Source of the DNA: Antarctobacter heliothermus
Lineage (GTDB): Bacteria; Pseudomonadota; Alphaproteobacteria; Rhodobacterales; Rhodobacteraceae
DNA: 64,000 bases
Assembly (NCBI RefSeq): GCF_900188425.1
Contig: NZ_FZON01000013.1
Location: 45,000-108,999 of the forward strand
Direction of reading: 5' to 3'
This document shows, piece by piece, positions 58,018 through 64,000 of the stretch. Within the stretch, counting starts at the first letter, position 1. Each line of letters starts with the position of its first letter. The notes below the pieces were generated by a model. It had not been told where the DNA came from. It made no database searches and saw only the letters and a program-made list of their open reading frames with translations. A program made the position numbers and the translations under genes.

Positions 58018-58632
58018 GTGACCAATTATCTGTATCAGGGCGATTTGCCGGACAATCTGGATCTGGGGCCGGTCGTTGCCATCGACTGCGAGACCATGGG
58101 ACTTAACCCGCACCGTGACCGGCTGTGTGTGGTGCAGCTGTCGGGGGGCGATGGCAACGCGCATCTGGTGCAGGTCGCCAAGGGCCAGACCGACGCGCCG
58201 AACCTTGCGCGACTGCTGACCGATCCCGACGTGCTCAAGCTGTTTCATTTCGGTCGGTTCGACATTGCGGCCATGTACCATGCCTTTGGGGCGCTGGCGG
58301 CCCCTGTCTATTGCACCAAGATCGCCAGCCGCCTGATCCGGACCTATACCGACCGGCACGGGCTGAAGGTGCTGACACAGGAACTGCTGGGTGTCGATAT
58401 TTCCAAACAGCAACAATCCAGCGACTGGGGCGCGGCAGAACTGACCGCGGCGCAGCAAGACTATGCCGCCTCGGACGTGTTGCATCTGCACCGTCTGCGC
58501 GCCGCGCTGAACGCCATGCTGGAGCGCGAAGGACGGCGCGACCTGGCACAGTCCTGTTTCGATTTCCTGCCGACCCGGGCGATGCTCGATCTTGAGGGTT
58601 GGCCGGAGACCGACATCTTTGCGCACGCCTGA
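58018..58632 (+). CDS. rnd: Ribonuclease D-like 3'-5' exonuclease
   Basis: A GTG start at 58018 with AAGGGG upstream gives 204 residues; an upstream in-frame start at 57997 is possible. DEDD exonuclease core: AIDCETMGL (Asp/Glu), FHFGRFDIAAMYHAFG, and DYAASDVLHLH (Tyr and Asp of the DEDDy type). It lacks the HRDC domain of E. coli RNase D, as usual in alphaproteobacteria. Processes structured RNA ends. First gene of a run that continues into lptC after 13 bases. Confidence 0.9.
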   Translation: MTNYLYQGDLPDNLDLGPVVAIDCETMGLNPHRDRLCVVQLSGGDGNAHLVQVAKGQTDAPNLARLLTDPDVLKLFHFGRFDIAAMYHAFGALAAPVYCTKIASRLIRTYTDRHGLKVLTQELLGVDISKQQQSSDWGAAELTAAQQDYAASDVLHLHRLRAALNAMLEREGRRDLAQSCFDFLPTRAMLDLEGWPETDIFAHA

Positions 58633-58645
58633 GCCGGGCCGGGCC

Positions 58646-59260
58646 ATGCGACGGGGGGACGGATTGTATTCGCGGGTGATCGCCTGGCTGAAGATCCTGC
58701 TGCCGCTTGCCGCATTGGCCATGCTGTCGACACTTTTCCTGTTGTCGCGGTCGTCCGAGCCACTGCAAAACGTGCCCTTTGTCGAAGCCCTGCAGGAAAA
58801 CACCGCCGCCGAACGGGTCAGCGCCCCCTATTTTGCCGGCACCACCCCACGCGGGGATGTGCTGAGCGTGACCGCCAAAACAGTGCGCCCGCAGGACGAT
58901 GGGCGTATCCGCGCCGATCAGCTTGAGGCGCGGATGCGCCTTGCCGATGGCAGCGAGATCCGGGTGGATGCGGTTGAGGCCGATCTGAACGATGCTGACA
59001 GGCAGGCGTTGATGCAGGGGGGCGTGCGGATCGAAAGCTCTCAGGGGTATGTGCTGACGACCGAGGGGCTGTTGTCCAGCCTTGACCGGGTGGAGGCAGA
59101 AAGCCTTGGACCAGTGCAGGGCGACGGTCCTGTGGGCCGTTTTGAGGCCGGGCATCTGCGGATCACACCCGCCGGAGACGACGGTGCCGTGCAATTGATG
59201 TTTTCCGGCGGCGTAAAGCTGGTATACCAACCGCCAGAACAAGAAAGTGCTGCCGAATGA
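58646..59260 (+). CDS. lptC: LPS export periplasmic/anchor protein LptC
   Basis: 204 residues with one N-terminal membrane helix (about 13-35, VIAWLKILLPLAALAMLSTLFLL). The periplasmic part has the jellyroll-like repeats of LptC (LSVTAKTVRPQDDGRIRADQLEA, VRIESSQGYVLTTEGLLSSL). It forms the bridge between LptBFG and LptA. Its stop overlaps the lptA start by 4 bases. Confidence 0.87.
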   Translation: MRRGDGLYSRVIAWLKILLPLAALAMLSTLFLLSRSSEPLQNVPFVEALQENTAAERVSAPYFAGTTPRGDVLSVTAKTVRPQDDGRIRADQLEARMRLADGSEIRVDAVEADLNDADRQALMQGGVRIESSQGYVLTTEGLLSSLDRVEAESLGPVQGDGPVGRFEAGHLRITPAGDDGAVQLMFSGGVKLVYQPPEQESAAE

Positions 59261-59751
59261 TCCGTTTTCTGTCTGTCGTCCTCATGCTGTCCATCGCTCC
59301 TGTGGGGCTTTTCGCGCAAGGGGCCGAGGTGGCTTTTGGCGGGTTGCAGCAGGATACCAGCGCCCCGGTCGAGGTGACCGCCGACGCGCTGCGGGTCAAC
59401 CAGTCGGACGGAACGGCGCTGTATACCGGCAACGTGCTGATCGCGCAGGGCCAGATGCGGCTGGCCGCGCCGCGCGTTCTGGTGGTCTATTCCGAACAGG
59501 CCGGGCGGATCAAACGGATGGAGGCGTCCGGCGGCGTGACCCTGGTCAGCGGATCAGAGGCGGCAGAGGCGCAGCGCGCCGATTATGACATCGAAGGCGG
59601 ACAGGTCATCATGTCCGGCAACGTCCTGCTGACGCAGGGGCCGAGCGCGCTGACATCGGAGCGGATGGTTGTCGATCTCAAGGACGGCACGGCGCAATTG
59701 ACCGGCCGCGTGCGGACCGTGTTGCAACAGGCGCCGGAGGCGCAACCGTGA
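59257..59751 (+). CDS. lptA: LPS transport periplasmic protein LptA
   Basis: 164 residues with signal peptide (cleavage after GLFA). OstA-like repeats: [39 protein letters not shown] and [34 protein letters not shown]. Carries lipopolysaccharide across the periplasm. Coupled to both neighbours by overlaps. Confidence 0.9.
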   Translation: MIRFLSVVLMLSIAPVGLFAQGAEVAFGGLQQDTSAPVEVTADALRVNQSDGTALYTGNVLIAQGQMRLAAPRVLVVYSEQAGRIKRMEASGGVTLVSGSEAAEAQRADYDIEGGQVIMSGNVLLTQGPSALTSERMVVDLKDGTAQLTGRVRTVLQQAPEAQP

Positions 59752-60509
59752 CCGCCCCCCCGGAATTGAGCGTGACCGAAGGCGACGTCGGCCTGAGGGT
59801 CAACCATCTGCGCAAGAGCTATCGCAAGCGGGTCGTGATCCGCGACGTGAGTTTGCGGGTGGATCGCGGCGAGGTGGCAGCACTGCTGGGGCCAAACGGA
59901 TCGGGCAAGACCACGTCGTTCTATGCGATTGCGGGGCTGGTAAATCCAGAAGGCGGGCAAGTCCTGATTGACGGACGCGACGCGACCTTTTTGCCGATGT
60001 ACCGGCGCGCGCGGCTGGGCATCGGCTATCTGCCGCAGGAGATGTCGATCTTTCGCGGCCTGAGTGTCGAGGACAATATCGGCGCGGTGCTGGATATTGC
60101 CGAAAAGAACGTCCACCGCCGCCGCGAACGGCTGGAAGAACTGCTGGGCGAATTTTCGATCGAGCATCTGCGCCGCGCGCCCGCGCTGGCGCTGTCAGGT
60201 GGCGAACGCCGCCGGGTCGAGATCGCGCGCTGTCTGGCGGCCAATCCCCGCTATCTGTTGCTGGATGAACCCTTTGCCGGGGTTGATCCGATCAGTGTGG
60301 GCGACATCCGCCACCTTGTTTCCGATCTCAAGACGCGCGGTATCGGCGTGCTGATCACCGATCACAACGTGCGCGAAACGCTGGAGATCGTCGACCGTGC
60401 CTATATCCTGCACGACGGTCAGGTGCTGATGTCCGGCACACCAGAAGAAGTTGTCCAGAACGAAAACGTCCGGCGCGTCTATCTGGGTGAGAACTTTCGC
60501 TTTGGTTGA
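59748..60509 (+). CDS. lptB: LPS export ABC ATPase LptB
   Basis: 253 residues with a GTG start overlapping the lptA stop (GTGA). Walker [14 protein letters not shown], signature [14 protein letters not shown], Walker [18 protein letters not shown]-loop ITDHNVRET; the [10 protein letters not shown] and AYILHDG-V stretches are LptB-specific. Powers LPS extraction by LptFG. In most proteobacteria rpoN follows, but here hpf comes next. Confidence 0.96.
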   Translation: MTAPPELSVTEGDVGLRVNHLRKSYRKRVVIRDVSLRVDRGEVAALLGPNGSGKTTSFYAIAGLVNPEGGQVLIDGRDATFLPMYRRARLGIGYLPQEMSIFRGLSVEDNIGAVLDIAEKNVHRRRERLEELLGEFSIEHLRRAPALALSGGERRRVEIARCLAANPRYLLLDEPFAGVDPISVGDIRHLVSDLKTRGIGVLITDHNVRETLEIVDRAYILHDGQVLMSGTPEEVVQNENVRRVYLGENFRFG

Positions 60510-60584
60510 ACCTCTGTCGCCACAGGCAAAGGCGCGCGGGAACACTTTGTCGCCAGATGTCGCCGTATCCCGGAGCGGTTTCCA

Positions 60585-60614
60585 TTGACAGCACCGGCGG
60601 TTTCCAAGTCAAAT
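60585..60614 (+). promoter_or_regulatory. Candidate sigma-70 promoter for hpf
   Basis: TTGACA (60585-60590) and TCAAAT (60609-60614) with an 18-base spacer, about 160 bases before the hpf start. The -10 box matches at four of six positions. A separate promoter would be needed because hpf is separated from lptB by 265 bases. Confidence 0.5.
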
Positions 60615-60774
60615 AAACCCATGGTGCTTTGTATCGCGGCATTACGATCTGGCGGTTTCCTCGTTTCCGGGGCTTGCCGCCCGCATTCCGCGTCAACGCG
60701 CCTTCCCTGAACCTGTGACGTCGCGGCGGGGTCCGCTCCCCGTTTCGGCGTTCGGGTGCATAAGAAAAGGACAA

Positions 60775-61341
60775 ATGATGCGCTATCAGATCACGGGAAA
60801 ACACATCGACATTGGCGATGCGCTGCAGGTGCACGTCACAACCGAACTGGGCAGCGTGCTGGACAAGTACGGCCAGCGTCCGACCGACGCGACGGTGGTT
60901 TTTTCGAAGGCGGCTCATGAATACCACTGCGAAGCGAACGTTCACCTGTCGAGCGGGCTGAACGCGGCCGCAAAGGGAAGTGCGACCGAGATTTATGCGG
61001 CGTTTGAGTCCTGCGCCGAAAAGATGGACAAGCAGCTGCGCCGTTACAAACGCAGGCTGAAGGATCATCACAAGGACCGCCCCGACCCGGTTGAACATAT
61101 TGGGGCAGCCTCGTATATCCTCGCCAACGAAGCGGATTCGGGTGATGACGAGCCCGAGACGCTTCAGCCGATAATCGTGGCGGAGATGCAAACGCGGATC
61201 CCGTCACTCTCGGTCGGTGAGGCCGTGATGCAGATGGAGATGGCGGGCGCGCCGGTCCTTGTGTTTCGAAACGAGAAAAAGGATGGCGTGAACGTCGTGT
61301 ACCGGCGGGAAGATGGCAACATCGGATGGATTGATCCATAA
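60775..61341 (+). CDS. hpf: Long-form ribosome hibernation promoting factor
   Basis: 188 residues; either of two adjacent ATGs (60775, 60778) behind AAAGGA. N-terminal S30AE domain (about 1-100: YQITGKHIDIGDALQVHVTTELGSVLDKYG, YAAFESCAEKMDKQLRRYKRRLKDH) and a C-terminal dimerisation tail (about 130-188: PIIVAEMQTRIPSLSVGEAV, VFRNEKKDGVNVVYRREDGNIGWIDP). It dimerises ribosomes in stationary phase. Confidence 0.94.
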   Translation: MMRYQITGKHIDIGDALQVHVTTELGSVLDKYGQRPTDATVVFSKAAHEYHCEANVHLSSGLNAAAKGSATEIYAAFESCAEKMDKQLRRYKRRLKDHHKDRPDPVEHIGAASYILANEADSGDDEPETLQPIIVAEMQTRIPSLSVGEAVMQMEMAGAPVLVFRNEKKDGVNVVYRREDGNIGWIDP

Positions 61342-61403
61342 GGACCAACCGCCACCGGAGCCCGATCCGCGCGACGACTGCGCCTCAGACACAGGCAAGA
61401 TCC

Positions 61404-61868
61404 ATGAAGTTTGTCGATCTCATCAAGCCGACGGCTGTCAAAGTCATCACATCGACCTCCAGCAAGAAACGCCTGATGCATGATGTGTCTGACCTTGCGG
61501 AAAGCGCGTATGGCCTGAGGGCGCCTCATATCCTTGAGGCGCTGATGGAACGTGAGGCACTGGGGCCGACGGGTGTCGGCCACGGTGTCGCCCTGCCGCA
61601 CGCGCGGATCAACGGCGTGGATTCCGTGGTGGGGGCGTTCATTCTTCTGGAAAGGCCGATCGACTTTGACTCTGTCGATCGGCAGCCGGTGGATATCGTC
61701 TTTGGCCTCCTCGCCCCCGAAGAGGCCGGGGTCGAACACCTCAAGGCGCTGGCGCTGGTGTCGCGCAGCCTGCGCAACCCCGCGCTGTGCGCCAAGCTGC
61801 GGGCCAACCCGGTGCCTGCGACGCTGTATACCATCCTGACCGCCGCCGAGGCCGAAAAGGCCGCCTGA
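61404..61868 (+). CDS. ptsN: Nitrogen-regulatory PTS IIA protein (EIIA-Ntr)
   Basis: 154 residues. Phosphorylated His66 in GHGVALPHARINGVDSVVGAF; EIIA-type fold throughout (ILEALMEREALGPTGVG, VDIVFGLLAPEEAGVEHLKALALVSRSLRN). It regulates potassium transport and other targets through the PTS-Ntr system. ptsO/ptsP are not in the window. The usual partner rpoN is missing from this locus. Confidence 0.95.
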   Translation: MKFVDLIKPTAVKVITSTSSKKRLMHDVSDLAESAYGLRAPHILEALMEREALGPTGVGHGVALPHARINGVDSVVGAFILLERPIDFDSVDRQPVDIVFGLLAPEEAGVEHLKALALVSRSLRNPALCAKLRANPVPATLYTILTAAEAEKAA

Positions 61869-61874
61869 GGCAAA

Positions 61875-61890
61875 GGGGCCACAGCGCCCC
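61875..61890 (+). terminator. Short GC hairpin after ptsN
   Basis: GGGGC and GCCCC flank a 6-base loop, seven bases after the ptsN stop. No T-run, so it is only a weak candidate. Confidence 0.3.
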
Positions 61891-61979
61891 ATGGGTCCGG
61901 AATTCCCCCGTTGGCGCAAAGGCGGCAGCGGGGTATACGCTCCCGAACAGTCACACCCGATATCAGAGGAGGGCACCAC

Positions 61980-62030
61980 ATGATTGCATTGCACAATGAC
62001 GCCATTTCCTCGGATTGTCGGGGCCGCTGA
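61980..62030 (+). CDS. 16-residue ORF with strong ribosome site
   Basis: GAGGAGGG lies at ideal distance before ATG at 61980, giving MIALHNDAISSDCRGR and a stop. It could be a leader peptide, a truncated remnant of a gene, or chance. It sits at the border between the conserved lpt-hpf-ptsN block and the rtcB-prfH pair. Confidence 0.3.
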   Translation: MIALHNDAISSDCRGR

Positions 62031-62079
62031 CCGTTCCGCCCTGCGGGGCAGGTTTCCAGCACATCTGACGATCCGTCTT

Positions 62080-62096
62080 GCGGCCAGAGTGGCCGC
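62080..62096 (+). terminator. Hairpin upstream of rtcB
   Basis: GCGGCCA-GAG-TGGCCGC is a perfect 7-base stem with a 3-base loop, 28 bases before the rtcB start. It could be an attenuator, a terminator remnant or a control site. Confidence 0.4.
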
Positions 62097-62123
62097 ACCT
62101 CTCTGTTTGAGAAAGACGGACCT

Positions 62124-63251
62124 ATGGGCAATTCTCCCATTCGGACACCTGCGCGTGTCCGAGAATTCTATTCCGACAGCGCCTGGATCGAAGGCCGGGC
62201 GGTCGATCAACTGCATGACGTTGCGGGCTGGGCCGGGATGCGGGCCGTGGCCGCGTTTCCCGACCTGCATCCGGGCCGCTTTGGCCCGGTGGGCGGCGCG
62301 TTCCTGGCGGACCGGATCTATCCGCAACTGATCGGGCCGGACATCGGCTGTGGCATGGCGCTGTTCCGGCTGGACCTGCCGCGCCGCAAGCTGAAACTGG
62401 ACAAGGCCGCGCGGCGGTTGCAGGCGCTGGACGAAAGCGCAGATCCCGAAACCGGCGCTGCGTCGCTGGATGGAACCGGCGCGGCGCGGTTTGGCCCCTA
62501 TGGCCTTGGCACGCTGGGCGGCGGCAACCACTTTTGCGAGGTTCAGGTTGTCGATGCGTTGACAGATCCGGCGGTGGCATCCCGGTTGGGGATGGATGTC
62601 GGTGACTTGTGCCTGCTGGTCCACAGCGGATCGCGCGGACATGGGGCGGCGGTGTTTACCGGCATCGCGGACACCTGGGCTGACGGATTTGCGCCGGGCA
62701 GCGCCGCGGCAGAGGCGTATGTCACCCTGCACGACGCGGCGCAGGTCTGGGCGCGGGTGAACCGGGCGTTGATCGCCGCGCAGGCGTCAGAGGCGCTGCG
62801 CTGTGACGCGCGGCTGATCTGCGACGCGCCGCACAACCACCTTGAGCAGCGGGCGGATGGCTGGCTGCACCGCAAGGGGGCGGCCGCCCCGGACCGGGGG
62901 CTGGCCCCACTGGCCGGATCCCGCGAAAGCCTCAGCTATCTCATGGCGGTGCCGGAGGGGCCGCCAGAGGCGCTGGGCTCTGTCTCGCACGGGGCCGGGC
63001 GGCGCTATGACCGCGCTGCGATGCACGGGCGCATTCGCCGCGTGAAATCGGAACTGGAGGCGATGCGCCAGACCCGCTTTGGCGGTCGGGTGATCTGCGC
63101 CGACCGCGATCTGCTGATCGAGGAGGCGGGCAACGCCTACAAGGACGCAGGCGCGGTGCTGCGCGACCTCGAAGCCTTTGGCCTTGCACAGGAGGTGGCC
63201 GCGTTTGCGCCGCTGATCACTTTCAAGACCGGCAAAGGAGCGCGCGGATGA
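62124..63251 (+). CDS. RtcB-family RNA ligase (RtcB2 type)
   Basis: 375 residues, shorter than canonical RtcB (~480). Metal/guanylate site residues: Asp73 and Cys76 (GPDIGCGMAL), GGGNHFCE (Asn135, His136, Glu139), HSGSRGHG (His167), DAPHNHLE and SHGAGRRYDR. It joins 2',3'-cyclic phosphate (or 3'-phosphate) and 5'-OH RNA ends. It is immediately followed by an overlapping prfH (ATGA). In some bacteria such pairs repair 16S rRNA cut in the decoding centre and rescue the ribosome. Here the partner is broken. Confidence 0.9.
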   Translation: MGNSPIRTPARVREFYSDSAWIEGRAVDQLHDVAGWAGMRAVAAFPDLHPGRFGPVGGAFLADRIYPQLIGPDIGCGMALFRLDLPRRKLKLDKAARRLQALDESADPETGAASLDGTGAARFGPYGLGTLGGGNHFCEVQVVDALTDPAVASRLGMDVGDLCLLVHSGSRGHGAAVFTGIADTWADGFAPGSAAAEAYVTLHDAAQVWARVNRALIAAQASEALRCDARLICDAPHNHLEQRADGWLHRKGAAAPDRGLAPLAGSRESLSYLMAVPEGPPEALGSVSHGAGRRYDRAAMHGRIRRVKSELEAMRQTRFGGRVICADRDLLIEEAGNAYKDAGAVLRDLEAFGLAQEVAAFAPLITFKTGKGARG

Positions 63252-63650
63252 CCTGTCTGTTGATTTCCAGCGGCAATGGACCGGGCGAATGCCAGCAGAC
63301 GGTGGACCATGTGCTGACGCGCATGGCGCAAGAGGCGGCGGACCTGGGCGTCACGCTGGATCTGGCCTGCCGCGCGGGCCGCAACGGGCCGATCTCTGCG
63401 GTGGCCGTGCTGTCCGGCGCGTGCGTGGATGAATTTGCTGCCCGCTGGACCGGCTCGCTGTTGTGGCGCTGTCCCAGCGCACTGCGCCCCCGCCACAAGC
63501 GCAAGACATGGTTCGTGCAGGTCTTTCGCCTGCCGGACGCGCCGCGCGGGACGGCAATCGACCCGCGCGCGGTCGAGATGGTGGCCATCCGTGCCGGGGG
63601 GCCGGGTGGGCAGCACCAGAACAAAACCTCCAGCGCGATCCGCGCGCGCT
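63248..63650 (+). pseudogene. prfH: prfH (peptide chain release factor H), interrupted by an IS66 element
   Basis: The first 134 residues are PrfH-like: MTCLLISSGNGPGECQQTVD, WKRTGSLLWRCPS-like segments, and the peptidyl-tRNA hydrolysis motif RAGGPGGQHQNKTSSAIRA. Right after it the coding sequence runs into foreign DNA at about 63651 and reads on only to a stop at 63725-63727, with no homology to release factors. PrfH is normally about 200 residues, so the C-terminal part is missing. The GGQ motif is present, but the truncated protein would probably not fold or bind ribosomes normally. Confidence 0.85.
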
Positions 63651-64000
63651 GTATGCGTCCGGCCACGCAGCGCTTGACGCCTATTTCGGCGTCCAGTTCC
63701 ATGGCGCGAGTTCGCCGATGCGGTTGATCTTGTGATCGGCGATCCGTTCGAGAACCCAGGTGAGCCAGGCTTCGGGATTAACGCTGTTCATGCGGGCGGT
63801 TTCGATGAGTGTGTAGGCGACAGCCGCGGCCTTGCCGCCACCTTCCGAACCCATGAACAGGTAGTTTTTCCTGCCGAGAGTCAGGGGCCTGATTGACCGC
63901 TCGCAGATGTTGTTGTCCAGTTCCAGAAGCCCGTTATCGAGGTATGGACGCGCCTTGGGCATGCGGCCGAGCGCGTAGCGGATCGCCTCGGCCAGCTTGG
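63651..64000 (-). mobile_element. IS66-family insertion sequence (partial, runs off the window)
   Basis: The end of the element at 63651 begins GTATGCGTCCGG, one base away from the GTAAGCG start usual for IS66-family ends. It contains the 3' end of a transposase gene on the minus strand. The insertion cuts prfH. The 8 bases before the end (63643-63650) would be the target duplication if the other copy is found beyond the window. Confidence 0.75.
63681..64000 (-). CDS. IS66-family transposase (TnpC), C-terminal fragment
   Basis: About 106 residues up to the window edge: [60 protein letters not shown] and [20 protein letters not shown]. This is the C-terminal end of the DDE transposase, including the conserved Asp/Asn/Glu-rich IDNN...ER motif (here LDNN...CER), and the IS66_C tail GELAPWNW. 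TnpA/TnpB partners would be upstream of the window end. Confidence 0.93.
   Translation of the reverse strand, partial: KLAEAIRYALGRMPKARPYLDNGLLELDNNICERSIRPLTLGRKNYLFMGSEGGGKAAAVAYTLIETARMNSVNPEAWLTWVLERIADHKINRIGELAPWNWTPK

Overview
The window is high-GC, densely coded DNA that looks like the chromosome of a marine Rhodobacterales (Roseobacter-type) alphaproteobacterium. The evidence is an Xsc/acetate-phosphate/sulfite-dehydrogenase cluster in the order known from Ruegeria, many proteins of families typical of that group (DUF1523, DUF5928, short RNase D), overlapping ATGA gene junctions, and alphaproteobacterial regulatory RNA. No rRNA, tRNA, prophage or CRISPR array was recognised.

Layout. 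1-11.4 kb is an organosulfur block: the end of a methanethiol oxidase gene, a membrane protein, a SHOCT protein, then xsc-ackA, convergent pta, and soeABC. Xsc splits sulfoacetaldehyde into acetyl phosphate and sulfite; Pta/AckA handle the acetyl phosphate and SoeABC oxidises the sulfite. 11.4-17.7 kb holds small membrane and secreted proteins, creatinase, succinate-semialdehyde dehydrogenase with a coupled unknown gene, and an alpha/beta hydrolase. 17.7-22.8 kb has an ECF sigma factor overlapping a membrane-anchored vWA protein, then a secreted phytase-esterase-like protein behind a possible Pho box. 22.8-26.1 kb has a LysR regulator, an Hsp20 gene behind a convincing ROSE-type RNA thermometer, and two coupled secreted trypsin-like proteases. 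26.1-30.5 kb is glcDEF for glycolate oxidation with a small membrane gene inside. 30.6-32.2 kb has membrane and secreted proteins.

32.3-39.0 kb is a four-gene MoxR/DUF58/vWA-like operon. 39.1-46.5 kb carries DUF1285, RpiB, a divergent sulfotransferase/glycosyltransferase pair, a HIT protein, a YadG-like ATPase, a CHCC zinc protein, pirin and a hemolysin III-like protein. 46.7-55.0 kb is rich in DNA repair and housekeeping: polA, a subtilase, a PfkB kinase, nth, an AraC-MGMT fusion, an OmpA lipoprotein and a flavin reductase. 55.0-57.0 kb has a VOC protein, a MaoC-like hydratase and an undecaprenyl-phosphate sugar transferase. A gap of about 1 kb without a clear gene follows. 58.0-61.9 kb is rnd-lptC-lptA-lptB-hpf-ptsN, the usual envelope/PTS-Ntr locus but without rpoN. 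62.1-64.0 kb is an rtcB-prfH RNA repair/ribosome rescue pair in which prfH is cut by an IS66-family element that runs off the window.

At least two families of dispersed intergenic repeats are visible: a TTCTTCTG...CCGGGGGAG element with about five copies, and a 56-base element with a perfect 20-base palindrome in two inverted copies.
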